A stretch of DNA of 64,000 nucleotides, taken from assembly GCF_016757215.1 (NCBI RefSeq), contig NZ_JAESIY010000001.1, positions 124,001-188,000 on the forward strand, in the 5' to 3' direction. Position 1 is the first letter of the stretch. Every line of letters starts with the position of its first letter. Shown here in pieces: positions 51,031 through 59,679 of the stretch. This stretch comes from Fulvivirga sediminis (GTDB lineage: Bacteria; Bacteroidota; Bacteroidia; Cytophagales; Cyclobacteriaceae). The notes under the pieces are model-generated. The model searched no databases. It was not told the DNA's origin and saw nothing but the letters and a program-made list of their open reading frames with translations. The position numbers and the translations under genes were made by a program.

Positions 51031-52363
51031 TGGCTTTTATGTCTTGTTCAAGGTTGTCGTTTTCTGCTTCCTCCTTCTTTTTTTCAACAGACTTATTTTT
51101 GTCTTGTTCGGGAATGGATTCAATCTGCTTATCAACTTCTTTCCAGTAGGCCATCTTTACGGCATCTACAGGTTCTATATGTTTTCCTGTAGAAATCAGA
51201 GAAATGGCCATAACTACACTGGTGATCAGTATGGTGTAGAGTAGAATTCCAGAATTAAAATTATCGCTTTGAAACTCCAAAGGTATATCGAAGAAAAGAA
51301 GAATAGTGATGAGACCTCTAGGGGCTATTAGTATTTCAGGCATTAAGTTTTTGCCTTTAAAGACCCATAAGGCGAGGCCTCTAATTCCTAATATTACTAC
51401 AATAATGCAGGCACTGATGAGTAAAACATTGAGGTTTAACAATGAATTTAGATCTATAGTAATACCGAATATAACAAAGAAGAAGGTTCTTACTACAAAG
51501 GCCGATTCTAAGGTGACCAGGTGGAAATTTCTTAAAATGCTTCCAAGTGAAGGGGTATGAAGCAGTTTGCGGAGTTTGCCTCTGAAAAATATCTTATGAT
51601 TATTAAGTACAAGACCGAATATGAGTATGATGAGTAATGAGGACAGGTGAAACTGCTTGCCGATTGAATATAGAAGCAATAAAACTGCTATGAGCAAGAA
51701 TAATTTCACTTGCGTCTGTACTTTCTGGAAAATGAGTACCAGGGCATAACTTATGATCACAGATAGAACAATTGTGATGAATATGTTAGAGAAGACATCC
51801 CAGACTACGGAGTTGACATTGTCATTATTGATGTTGCCAGTAAGGAAATAGAAATACATAATTCCGAGTATGTCCGAAAATGTGCTTTCATAAACCATGA
51901 ATTCCTTTTTTTCATCAGTAAGCTCCCCTACTGAGGGGATTACGATGGCGCTACTCATAATGGCTAGCGGAATGGCATATAATAGCCCTGTTATGAAAGA
52001 GACGCCTATAAGCATTTGAAGCAGATAGGAAATTATGAAGGAGCAGACTAATAAAGCCAGAAAAGCTACGGCAAATGATTTCCATATCAATGGCCATTTT
52101 TCCCAAGTAAGCTCTAAGTCAAGAGAGGCTTCTAGAACAATCATTATAAGTCCTACTATTCCGAGTATCTCTAGAATCTGGAATAATACCTCGCCAGTAG
52201 GTATTTGGAAGTAATTAAGGCCAAGTTTAATCAATACACCTGAAAGAATGAGTAATAATACGCTGGGTATATTGGTCTTCTTAGAGATGATATTAAAAAA
52301 ATAAGACATTATCACGATGATTGAAATGGTGATAATGGCCGTGTATGAGTTAAATATTTCCAT
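51023..52363 (-). CDS. CPA-type Na+/H+ or K+/H+ antiporter
   Basis: This is a 446-residue membrane protein with about 12 helices of the monovalent cation:proton antiporter family. The N-terminus (FNIISKKTNIPSVLLLILSGVLIKLGL) and the core helix LAIMSSAIVIPSVGELTDEKKEFMVYESTFSDILG (with the Asp of the ND/SD-type site) are typical. The C-terminus is a charged tail (residues about 395-446, KKKEEAENDNLEQD). Sodium or potassium preference is unknown. It begins with ATG at 52363, and its last codons overlap a 29-residue membrane peptide. Divergent from the CreD operon. Confidence 0.88.
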   Translation of the reverse strand: MEIFNSYTAIITISIIVIMSYFFNIISKKTNIPSVLLLILSGVLIKLGLNYFQIPTGEVLFQILEILGIVGLIMIVLEASLDLELTWEKWPLIWKSFAVAFLALLVCSFIISYLLQMLIGVSFITGLLYAIPLAIMSSAIVIPSVGELTDEKKEFMVYESTFSDILGIMYFYFLTGNINNDNVNSVVWDVFSNIFITIVLSVIISYALVLIFQKVQTQVKLFLLIAVLLLLYSIGKQFHLSSLLIILIFGLVLNNHKIFFRGKLRKLLHTPSLGSILRNFHLVTLESAFVVRTFFFVIFGITIDLNSLLNLNVLLISACIIVVILGIRGLALWVFKGKNLMPEILIAPRGLITILLFFDIPLEFQSDNFNSGILLYTILITSVVMAISLISTGKHIEPVDAVKMAYWKEVDKQIESIPEQDKNKSVEKKKEEAENDNLEQDIKANE

Positions 52364-52430
52364 GTACTAATAAAATCAATATTTCCTTAACAAGGAAGGT
52401 TGAGTTAAGTTGAAAATTAATATTTTAAAG

Positions 52431-52465
52431 TCACTTTGTATTTCAAAGTACTTTTAGTTTATTTG
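52431..52465 (+). promoter_or_regulatory. Promoter and operator of the CreD operon (copy 1)
   Basis: A palindrome with 6-bp arms ACTTTG-N5-CAAAGT (52433-52449) covers a TTTG -33 element (52435-52438). A TTTATTTG -7-like box is at 52458-52465 with a 19-nt spacer. The repeat therefore sits over the -33 element and spacer, as expected for a repressor site. Confidence 0.7.
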
Positions 52466-52487
52466 TGCTGTTGTAAATTATATTAAC

Positions 52488-53126
52488 ATGGATAAAGATA
52501 AGGCAACGGCAGGAAAAAATTACAGTCAGGATATATTTGAGATCAGAAGTATGATGGAGAAGTCATCGCGATTTATGGCGCTGAGTGGTCTTTCTGGTGT
52601 AATGGCTGGCGTTTATGCGTTAATTGCCGCGTATATATCTTATCAGATTTTTTATTTCTCTGACGAGATAATTTATGAGTCTCTAACCTATAGAGAAGTA
52701 TCAGCTAATGTTATCAAGTTGTTCTTGGTAGCTTTATCGACCTTGATTTTGGCTGTGGGTACGGGATTTTTATTGTCATACAGGAGGGCAAGAAGAAATG
52801 GGCAGAAAATGTGGGATGCTGCCGCTAGGCGTATGCTTATTAATTTCAGTATTCCTCTTGCTACAGGTGGTATATTTGTATTAATCATGTTTTTTAAAGG
52901 AGCCATTGGCTTGTTAGCTCCGGCCACTCTTATATTTTATGGTTTGGCACTGGTTAACGGTAGTAAGTATACTTATTCAGATATCCGCCAGTTAGGCTTG
53001 TTAGAAATATTACTTGGGTTGCTTAGTTGCTATTTCATAGGTTATGGTCTGCTTTTTTGGACTATTGGTTTCGGGGTATTGCACATCATTTATGGTGGGG
53101 TAATGTATTTTAAATACGAGCGGTGA
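52488..53126 (+). CDS. Membrane protein, first gene of the CreD operon
   Basis: This is a 212-residue protein with a cytoplasmic N-terminus and about six membrane helices in two groups (near residues 34-56, 78-100, 118-150, 155-210). There are no recognised catalytic residues; I do not know the family beyond small Bacteroidota membrane proteins. Its stop overlaps the GTG start of the regulator by 4 nt (GTGA), so the two are translated as a coupled pair. I infer that it works with the regulator and CreD in envelope homeostasis. Confidence 0.75.
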   Translation: MDKDKATAGKNYSQDIFEIRSMMEKSSRFMALSGLSGVMAGVYALIAAYISYQIFYFSDEIIYESLTYREVSANVIKLFLVALSTLILAVGTGFLLSYRRARRNGQKMWDAAARRMLINFSIPLATGGIFVLIMFFKGAIGLLAPATLIFYGLALVNGSKYTYSDIRQLGLLEILLGLLSCYFIGYGLLFWTIGFGVLHIIYGGVMYFKYER

Positions 53127-53425
53127 AAAGTTATTTAAATAATCTTCATAAGGCATTTGAAAACAGAACCAGACTTGGAGTAATGTCTGCTTTGACGGTA
53201 AACGAATCTGTGAGTTTCAATGATCTGCGTGAGCTGTTAGGAGTAACAGACGGTAATCTGGCCAGTCATTTAAAGGCCTTAGAAAAGGAGCAATTTATAG
53301 AGGTGAGGAAGTCATTTATAGGGAGAAAACCAAATACTTCATATATGATAACGAAGGTAGGAAAAACAGCATTTTCCGAACACCTGGATGCATTAGAGCA
53401 ATTAATTAAAGAACAATCAAAATAA
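53123..53425 (+). CDS. Winged-helix regulator (ArsR/HTH_27-like, GTG start)
   Basis: This is a 100-residue DNA-binding protein. The helix-turn-helix lies in NESVSFNDLRELLGVTDGNLASHLKALEKEQF (residues about 27-58), followed by a wing (VRKSFIGRKPNTSYMITKVG). It starts GTG at 53123. It lacks ArsR metal cysteines. Its operon contains two nearly identical palindromes, one at the operon promoter and one just before creD. I infer it binds these and represses its own operon. Similar regulator-CreD pairs are known in Bacteroidota. Confidence 0.87.
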   Translation: MKSYLNNLHKAFENRTRLGVMSALTVNESVSFNDLRELLGVTDGNLASHLKALEKEQFIEVRKSFIGRKPNTSYMITKVGKTAFSEHLDALEQLIKEQSK

Positions 53426-53439
53426 ATTTTTTTATACAT

Positions 53440-53460
53440 GTACTTTGTATTTCAAAGTAC
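53440..53460. promoter_or_regulatory. Operator copy 2, before creD
   Basis: A perfect palindrome of arms GTACTTTG (53440-53447) and CAAAGTAC (53453-53460) around the spacer TATTT. It matches copy 1 at 19 of 21 positions, and the first two bases are the only differences. It lies in the 54-nt gap between the regulator and creD. No clear -7 box follows. Confidence 0.7.
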
Positions 53461-53479
53461 TTTTTAATGGGATATATCT

Positions 53480-54829
53480 ATGGAAAAGTCAGAACAAAAC
53501 ACACTAGAAAAGATCAATAATGGAATTAAGAATTCTATTATTTTAAAGGTAGTTACTATTACTGTTATCGCTTTGTTTTTACTCATACCGGCTAGTAGTA
53601 TACAGTCGTTAATTTCTGAGAGGCAGTTTAACCGTATAGAGGCTGTTAAAGAAGTAAGCTCTAAGTGGGGAGGTGAGCAGGAGCTTACCGGACCTTACCT
53701 TACAGTGCCTTATAAAATGTATTATAAAAGTGATGATGAATTAAAGTATGAGGTTAAGCGAGCTCATTTTTTGCCAGAAAAGCTTAATATTGATGGCGAG
53801 GTTACCCCTAATTCATTAAAAAGGGGTATTTATGAAGTAGTACTTTATAATACCAAACTCAATTTTACAGGTGTCTTTTCTAAGCCAGACTTTTCCATGT
53901 GGAATGTTAATGATGAAGATATTCTTTGGGATGATGCCTATCTATCAATCGGTATTCCTGACATGTCTGGAGTAAAGGAGCAGGTGAATGTTTTGTGGGA
54001 TAAGCGTAAACTTCCTGTAGAGGGTGGTGTGGCAGATTACGATATTGTAAGGTCAGGTATTACAGCTAGAGTGGCACTTTCAAATTCTAATGAGGAGAAT
54101 CACTCATTTAACTTTACCTTAGATTTAAATGGTAACGAAAGTCTAAGTTTTATTCCTTTAGGTGAAAGCACTGATGTTAACTTGAAGTCATCATGGGCTG
54201 ATCCTAGTTTTTCAGGTAATTTTTTGCCAACTGAAAGAGAGGTGAGCGATGAAGGTTTTGAGGCGAAGTGGAAGATTTTTTCTTTGAATAGAAATTTTCC
54301 TCAACAGTGGATAAATGATGCTTACTCCATCGGGGCTGCTTCTTTTGGTGTGCATTTGATGCTGCCAGTAGATGATTATCAAAAGAATATGCGGTCAGCC
54401 AAGTATGCTATGTTAATCATTGCGTTTACGTTTGCCATATTTTTCTTGGTAGAAATTCTTAATAAAAAGAAATTTCATCCTTTTCAATATGTATTGGTGG
54501 GTTTGGCGATAGTTCTTTTTTATAGTCTGCTTCTCTCCTTTTCAGAGCATACTGGCTTTAATGTCGCATATCTAATATCAAGTGCTGCGGTTGTTGCACT
54601 TATTTCAGTCTATATTTCGGCAGTTTTCAAACAAATAAAAATTACATTAATAACGACCATACTGCTTTCTGTCATTTACTTCTTTATTTATATCATTCTT
54701 CAACTTCAGGATTTTGCCTTACTTGTAGGTAGTGTAGGTCTGTTCGTGGCATTAGCTTGTGTCATGTATTTTTCTAGAAATATTGATTGGTATAATATCA
54801 ATAAAAAGCCAGTGGAAGGTCTACAATAG
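53480..54829 (+). CDS. creD: CreD-family inner-membrane protein
   Basis: This protein has 449 residues. A first helix (SIILKVVTITVIALFLLIPASSI) is followed by a periplasmic beta domain of about 260 residues with GGEQELTGPYLTVPYK near residue 55-70. The last 150 residues hold about six helices (starting ILNKKKFHPFQYVLVGLAIVLFYSLLLSFSEHTGFN, the CreD signature). CreD helps keep envelope integrity under stress in enterobacteria. Here it is the last gene of an operon with a membrane protein and a repressor. A terminator follows at 54834-54866. Confidence 0.9.
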   Translation: MEKSEQNTLEKINNGIKNSIILKVVTITVIALFLLIPASSIQSLISERQFNRIEAVKEVSSKWGGEQELTGPYLTVPYKMYYKSDDELKYEVKRAHFLPEKLNIDGEVTPNSLKRGIYEVVLYNTKLNFTGVFSKPDFSMWNVNDEDILWDDAYLSIGIPDMSGVKEQVNVLWDKRKLPVEGGVADYDIVRSGITARVALSNSNEENHSFNFTLDLNGNESLSFIPLGESTDVNLKSSWADPSFSGNFLPTEREVSDEGFEAKWKIFSLNRNFPQQWINDAYSIGAASFGVHLMLPVDDYQKNMRSAKYAMLIIAFTFAIFFLVEILNKKKFHPFQYVLVGLAIVLFYSLLLSFSEHTGFNVAYLISSAAVVALISVYISAVFKQIKITLITTILLSVIYFFIYIILQLQDFALLVGSVGLFVALACVMYFSRNIDWYNINKKPVEGLQ

Positions 54830-54833
54830 GTTC

Positions 54834-54866
54834 AAAACTGCCCTTGACTCTTAAAAGGGCAGTTTT
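54834..54866 (+). terminator. Terminator after creD
   Basis: Arms AAAACTGCCCTT (54834-54845) and AAGGGCAGTTTT (54855-54866) pair perfectly over 12 bp with a 9-nt loop and end in Ts. It begins 5 nt after the creD stop. Confidence 0.88.
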
Positions 54867-54959
54867 TATTATCTTTTTGGTCTTTATTTCTAGCTATTCG
54901 TAAAAAAAAAGGCAATTTTGTTAAAAGCTTTTTTGGAAGAAAAAGACCATATTGTTTAT

Positions 54960-55919
54960 ATGCTGGTTTATACTTTATTTATAGTTGGATTTATATTTTT
55001 AATTAAAGGAGCCGATTTACTGGTAGAAGGGGCTACTTCCATTGGGAGAAAACTCAATATATCTAGCATCGTGATCGGGCTCACTATAGTGTCATTTGGT
55101 ACTTCTTTGCCAGAGTTATTGGTTAATCTTATAGCAAGCTATAATGATAACCCTGATATAGGAGTGGGAAATGTCTTGGGTAGCAACATTGCTAATATAT
55201 TACTTATATTGGGTGTGGCTGCTATAATCAACCCTTTGCCTATTAATAAAAATACCTATTTTATAGAAGTGCCGTTCTCCTTAACGGCTACTCTTTTAGT
55301 AGGATTCTTGGCTAATGCCTCTTTCTTTGGTAAAACCAATGACTTTATCATTAGTCAGTATGATGGTTTTATTCTGCTTTTCTTTTTTGTACTCTTTATG
55401 GGCTATGTATATATAGTCTCCAAGCAGAAAAGGACGGAGTTTAGTTCTGAGGAGTTTACTCAAATGCCTATAGCAAAATCAATCATATTTATACTTATCG
55501 GCATGGTAGGCTTGTATTTTGGAGGTATTTGGGTGGTTGATGGTGCAGTTACTATAGCGCGCTATTTTAATATGAGCGAGGGTTTTATAGGACTGACTAT
55601 TATTGCTTTGGGTACTTCGTTGCCAGAGCTAGTTACCTCCGCCATGGCTGCCTTTAGAAAAAACACAGATATAGCTGTTGGTAACGTAGTAGGATCCAAT
55701 ATTTTCAACTTATTGTGGATCCTGGGAGTTAGTGCCTCTATTAAGCCTATTCCTTATGACGTGATTAGCAATGCAGATATATTTATGATTATAGCTTCCA
55801 GCACGCTGCTGATTTTGGCTGTAGTGATTGGTAAAAAGCCTGTTATTAGCCGCTGGGAAGGGTTCTTCTTTCTAATTGCTTATGCTTGGTATATTACCTT
55901 TCTTTTGCAGAGAGGTTAA
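54960..55919 (+). CDS. CaCA-family Ca2+/Na+ antiporter (YrbG-like)
   Basis: This is a K+-independent Na+/Ca2+ exchanger-like protein of about 319 residues. I choose the ATG at 54960 (LVYTLFIVGFIFLIKGADLL) over the TTG at 54918, because homologues of this family start just before the first helix. Two alpha-repeats carry VIGLTIVSFGTSLPELLVN and GLTIIALGTSLPELVTSAMAAF, with the Glu ligands in the centre of each. About ten helices in total. The exchanger exports Ca2+ using the Na+ gradient. It converges on the PAP2 gene with a 3-nt gap. Confidence 0.9.
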   Translation: MLVYTLFIVGFIFLIKGADLLVEGATSIGRKLNISSIVIGLTIVSFGTSLPELLVNLIASYNDNPDIGVGNVLGSNIANILLILGVAAIINPLPINKNTYFIEVPFSLTATLLVGFLANASFFGKTNDFIISQYDGFILLFFFVLFMGYVYIVSKQKRTEFSSEEFTQMPIAKSIIFILIGMVGLYFGGIWVVDGAVTIARYFNMSEGFIGLTIIALGTSLPELVTSAMAAFRKNTDIAVGNVVGSNIFNLLWILGVSASIKPIPYDVISNADIFMIIASSTLLILAVVIGKKPVISRWEGFFFLIAYAWYITFLLQRG

Positions 55920-55922
55920 TAT

Positions 55923-56657
55923 TTACTCATCTTTTTTTAGAGCTAGTTTTTTGGCTCGCTGTTGCCTGTAGAAGTTGATAAACTTGAACACCACAATACA
56001 GATAATAAGCCAGAACAAGCCTGCTATGAATCCGGCAAGTACGTCACTGGGATAGTGCACGCCTAGGTAAACTCTGCTTAGTCCTATCAGTATAATTAGG
56101 GATAATTCTACAATGATCAAAGCTATTTTAACCCACAGATTGGGCATATATTTATAAGTAAGGTATACCAGAAAGCCATAAAAGGCCATGGCGCTCATGC
56201 TATGGCCGCTAGGGAAGCTATAGGAATGAGCTGTTACCAATCGCATGGCTTCTAAAGGCCGTGGGCGTACCAGTATGTGCTTAATAGTAATATTTAGTAA
56301 AAAGGCGGTAGCAAGAACTATAGAGGCTTGTATAGATACCTTCCACCTGTGTCCACGGTAGTAGAGCAATGCGGCTATAATAGGGATAATAGTCATGTAC
56401 GTCCATGCATTGCCCAGATTGGTGATAAAGCGAACCCATTGAGTGGTGGTTTCCGCCCTGTACTTATATACAAAATCGGTTACGTTATTGTCGAACTGCA
56501 AAAGCTCATTGGCCTTCATTCTTTCTGTTATTTCCAAAAAGACATCTAATGAAACAATGCAGATAAAGGCCGGAATAATAAGTGAAGCAATAAATAGTAT
56601 GTACTCCGACTTATGTCTTCCTAATTCTAATAATAAGCGTTTATATGCTGTAATCAT
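55923..56657 (-). CDS. PAP2-family phosphatase
   Basis: This is a 244-residue integral phosphatase from ATG 56657 (the frame also opens at GTG two codons earlier). It has about six helices. The three catalytic motifs are KHILVRPRP (KxxxxxxRP), YSFPSGHSMSA (PSGH) and SRVYLGVHYPSDVLAG (SRxxxxxHxxxD). It dephosphorylates lipids such as undecaprenyl pyrophosphate, phosphatidylglycerol phosphate or lipid A; the target is unknown here. Divergent neighbour context does not help. Confidence 0.9.
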   Translation of the reverse strand: MITAYKRLLLELGRHKSEYILFIASLIIPAFICIVSLDVFLEITERMKANELLQFDNNVTDFVYKYRAETTTQWVRFITNLGNAWTYMTIIPIIAALLYYRGHRWKVSIQASIVLATAFLLNITIKHILVRPRPLEAMRLVTAHSYSFPSGHSMSAMAFYGFLVYLTYKYMPNLWVKIALIIVELSLIILIGLSRVYLGVHYPSDVLAGFIAGLFWLIICIVVFKFINFYRQQRAKKLALKKDE

Positions 56658-56719
56658 GGGCACTAAGATCTTCTGTATTTATAGTATGCCTTATTTTAAT
56701 AGCCTTAAGAAGTATATGG

Positions 56720-57943
56720 TTATCCTACTTCAAATTCTGATAGTAATGCTTCTACCGTAATAGTGTTTTCAAAAAATGATAATACTTTTAGCATTACTTC
56801 ATCTACCAATGTATCAGGGCAGGAAGCTCCGCTGGTAAGTACTATTTTCACGGGTTCATTTTCGGGTAACCACCCTCGTGTTACCAATCCTTTTTTATTT
56901 ATATAGTCAAAGTGATTGATTTCTTCTCGAGAGGCTATTTCATTGGCAGAATTTATAAAATAAGAAGGAAACTTCCTTTCGCATAGTTCTACAATATGAG
57001 ATGTGTTAGAGCTGTTGTATCCACCCACTATCAGCGCGAGGTCAGCATCTTGTTCTAGCAAGCCGTAAGTAGCATCCTGGTTGTCGTTAGTGGCATAGCA
57101 AAGTGTATCTCTGGTGTCAGCAAAATGTTCTTTATGATCTTCTGGGTAAAGTTCGATCATTACATTTTTTATATAATCTGCTATTTCTTGTGTTTCTGTA
57201 GCCAACATGGTGGTTTGATTGACTACTCCCACTTTGTTGAAGTGAATATCTGGATCGAAGCCCTCAGAATATTTACCTTCGAATAGCTTGTAAAAATCGG
57301 CTTTGCTAATGTTCTTCTTAATAACCTCTCCTATTAGCTCAGCTTCTTTTAGGTTTTTTACTATTACAGCGGGTGCCTTTTCTGCACTGTGTGAGAAAGT
57401 GGCTCTAGTTTCTTCATGATTGTGCTTACCATGAATAATTATCGTATGCTGCTCCTCTCCCAGTTTGGCAGATCTTTTCCATACTTTCTCTACAAAAGGG
57501 CAAGTAGTGTTGTATTTCTGTATTTCTATGCCAATTTGCTCTAGCTTTTGCTCTATTTCAAGGGTAGTGCCAAAAGCAGGGATGATTACGATATCTTCGG
57601 GCTTCAGATTTTCCCAAGGGATAAACTGAGTACCATCAGTATCCATAATGAATTCTATACCCTTAGATTGTAAATCTCGGTTAACTTCCTGATTATGGAT
57701 CATCTGACTGAGCAGGTATACCTTTTTATCAGGATTATCTTCCAAAGCTTTATAGCTTTTCTCGATGGCATTTTCTACGCCGTAGCAAAAGCCAAAATGC
57801 CTGGCTATATAAAATTTTACAGGGCCAAAATCTAACTCAGTAGGGGTGAAATCCTTTTTGCGAGGATCCAGGATTCTACGTGCTTCCTTTATTTTGCCTG
57901 TAATGGAAGATTTATAATATGCGGGTATATCGAACTTTTTGAT
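56720..57943 (-). CDS. ispH: 4-hydroxy-3-methylbut-2-enyl diphosphate reductase with apparent ATC start
   Basis: IspH is the last enzyme of the MEP isoprenoid pathway and holds a 4Fe-4S cluster. A caller finds a first start only at TTG 57745, but this omits the cluster cysteine in ARHFGFCYGVENAIE (Cys53). Reading upstream, the conserved frame runs open to 57943, with KKFDIPAYYKSSITG as the expected N-terminus and DFGPVKFYIARHFG. No ATG, GTG or TTG lies between the upstream stop (57956-57958) and TTG 57745. The codon at the expected Met is ATC, 6 nt after AAGGAG. TACTTTTG (complement of 57972-57979) is a -7 box about 20 nt before. The protein from here is 407 residues, normal for the long form. 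A sequencing error at ATC is possible. Confidence 0.88.
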   Translation of the reverse strand: MKKFDIPAYYKSSITGKIKEARRILDPRKKDFTPTELDFGPVKFYIARHFGFCYGVENAIEKSYKALEDNPDKKVYLLSQMIHNQEVNRDLQSKGIEFIMDTDGTQFIPWENLKPEDIVIIPAFGTTLEIEQKLEQIGIEIQKYNTTCPFVEKVWKRSAKLGEEQHTIIIHGKHNHEETRATFSHSAEKAPAVIVKNLKEAELIGEVIKKNISKADFYKLFEGKYSEGFDPDIHFNKVGVVNQTTMLATETQEIADYIKNVMIELYPEDHKEHFADTRDTLCYATNDNQDATYGLLEQDADLALIVGGYNSSNTSHIVELCERKFPSYFINSANEIASREEINHFDYINKKGLVTRGWLPENEPVKIVLTSGASCPDTLVDEVMLKVLSFFENTITVEALLSEFEVG

Positions 57944-57971
57944 AGTACTCTCCTTTTAGTTGTGATTACTG

Positions 57972-57979
57972 CAAAAGTA
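57972..57979 (-). promoter_or_regulatory. -7 box of ispH
   Basis: The complement reads TACTTTTG, an exact match to TAnnTTTG. It implies transcription starting near 57965, leaving only about 22 nt of leader before the codon at 57943. No TTTG -33 element lies at the usual distance. Confidence 0.5.
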
Positions 57980-58332
57980 AACAATAACACAGAGAAATGC
58001 AGTAGATTCGGGGGCAATGCTGGATGGTAAGACAGGTGGAAAAATGGAAATTATTGTCTTCAAAATTTCTGTTTCATAATTACCTCCGTAGAAGCGCTTG
58101 TGCCACGTGGCTGTTCACTTAGCCTCATGGGCGAACCAATTGCAATGGGATGGTGCTGAATCTTGCTTTAGCTATTTAATGTCATAAGTGATTACCAATG
58201 ATGGCTTTAACCCTTTTTAGAAAATCGGACTCCTTATACAATATGGTCTTTGCACAGGCCTATTAAATATTTTTAAATGGTGGCTTTTGTCTTTGCATGT
58301 TATCCTTATATTTTAGGGCGTGGTTATAGTAT
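57980..58332. other. Long intergenic region with a decayed gene-like remnant
   Basis: This is the longest gene-free stretch of the window. On the minus strand, 58160-58060 reads as a short frame ending VIMKQKF (TGA at 58062-58060) with GGAGG-N5-ATG (the ATG at 58077-58075), an unusually good ribosome site for this genome, followed by only five codons. The nearby ACGTGGC...GCCACGT palindrome (58101-58111 region) can fold. This looks like the leader of a once longer gene or a fragment of a structured element. The rest is AT-rich and I see nothing else in it. Confidence 0.4.
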
Positions 58333-59676
58333 TTAATTAATGAAGGTTAAAGTAAAGGTAGATCCTACACCTTCGGCTGAGTACACCTGTATATTTCCAT
58401 TGTGTAGTTTCATGATTTGCCGGGCTAGACTTAAGCCAATGCCCGATCCTCCTTTTTTAGTACTGTAAAATGGGATGAAGATCTTTTCCAGTTTGGAGGG
58501 CGGAATCCAGGGGCCATTGTTGGAGATGCTAACTTTGGTTTTGTTGGCCGCAGCCTCTATAATTATTTTTAAGCAAGGCTTCTCCACTTCTTTTATCGCT
58601 TCCAGAGCATTTTTTAATAAGTTGATCATTACCTGCTCTATCATCTGCTGATCAGCCCATATTTTCACTGCCCTAGCAGTATTCTGAAGGTTATATTGAA
58701 CTTGCTTTTTTTCTAAATCTGGGGTTATCAGCTGTAGCAGGTGGTGAGTAGTGCTTATTAGGTCGAATTTGCTGAAAGTAAGTTCAGGTGTTTTAGAGAA
58801 ATCCTTATAAACATTTATGAACTTGATAAGCCCTTTGCTTCTTTTTTCTATGGTATCCAGGCTGTAGTAAATATCTGCTCTGTCATCTTTAGATAATTCT
58901 TGTTTGTTATTCTGTTGTAGCAGTTGATTGACCGAGCTAGTGAGTGAGGCAATAGGAGTAACGGAGTTCATAATCTCATGGGTAAGCACGCTTATCAATT
59001 TTTGCCAGGCTTCTACTTCTTTTTGATCGAGTTCAAAAACTAAATTTTGAATCAATAAGAGTCTCACTTTTTTTTGATCAACTATGAACTCTTTGAGCTG
59101 TACAGATAATTGCTGACTTTCTTGTCCGATAAAAGTTTTGATAACTTTTTTCTCTTCCGCTTTCAAGTTAGTAACTGTTTTGTGAAGCTTGCTGTCTATG
59201 GTGGTTAACTCGCTAATATTTCTCAATAATGGTTTTTGTAATAATGCTTTAGCGGCTGGGTTTATCATTTTTACAGATCCATCTTCTTCATAGCTCACAA
59301 GTCCTACACTTATATTTTCATTAAGTGTTTTCAAATATTGATATTGCCTTTCTTTTTCAATATTCAGCTTTTGAAATTCTTTGATAATGTCATTAAGTGC
59401 AGAGTTCAGATTTACATCAGGGTGATTACCGTTATTTTCTAAAAAGGTAGAGTTAAAACCTCCTTGCTTAATGGAAAGTAAAAATTGAGTGAGTTTAAGG
59501 TTGGTTTTTTCAGTATGCTTTATGATATATAGACTTGTGGCAATAAGTATTATGGTTAAGGCTAAAGGGGTGAAAATCCATTGAGTGTAAATGGTGGCAT
59601 ATGCAATACCAAAGGCTAGTATTACTATTGTGCATACAGCTATAAGAATGAAAATTCTAAAGGATTTAAAATTCAT
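58333..59676 (-). CDS. Sensor histidine kinase, NtrY-like
   Basis: This is a 447-residue membrane kinase. Two helices (residues about 7-28 and 34-54) are joined by a very short loop. A PAS-like segment follows (NISVGLVSYEEDGSVKMINPAAKALL, about 121-146). The HisKA box is LTHEIMNSVTPIASL with His233, and the ATPase has the N box LLKNALEAI, the G1 box ISNNGPWIPPSKL and the G2 box GIGLSLARQIMKLHNG. It lies 3 nt after the sigma-54 response regulator and so forms a two-component pair with it. The short loop suggests sensing at or in the membrane. Confidence 0.9.
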   Translation of the reverse strand: MNFKSFRIFILIAVCTIVILAFGIAYATIYTQWIFTPLALTIILIATSLYIIKHTEKTNLKLTQFLLSIKQGGFNSTFLENNGNHPDVNLNSALNDIIKEFQKLNIEKERQYQYLKTLNENISVGLVSYEEDGSVKMINPAAKALLQKPLLRNISELTTIDSKLHKTVTNLKAEEKKVIKTFIGQESQQLSVQLKEFIVDQKKVRLLLIQNLVFELDQKEVEAWQKLISVLTHEIMNSVTPIASLTSSVNQLLQQNNKQELSKDDRADIYYSLDTIEKRSKGLIKFINVYKDFSKTPELTFSKFDLISTTHHLLQLITPDLEKKQVQYNLQNTARAVKIWADQQMIEQVMINLLKNALEAIKEVEKPCLKIIIEAAANKTKVSISNNGPWIPPSKLEKIFIPFYSTKKGGSGIGLSLARQIMKLHNGNIQVYSAEGVGSTFTLTFIN

Positions 59677-59679
59677 GCT

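Noticed and set aside
53123-53425. Regulator as an ArsR metal sensor
   Set aside because: No cysteine pair or His cluster is present; only the winged-helix part fits.
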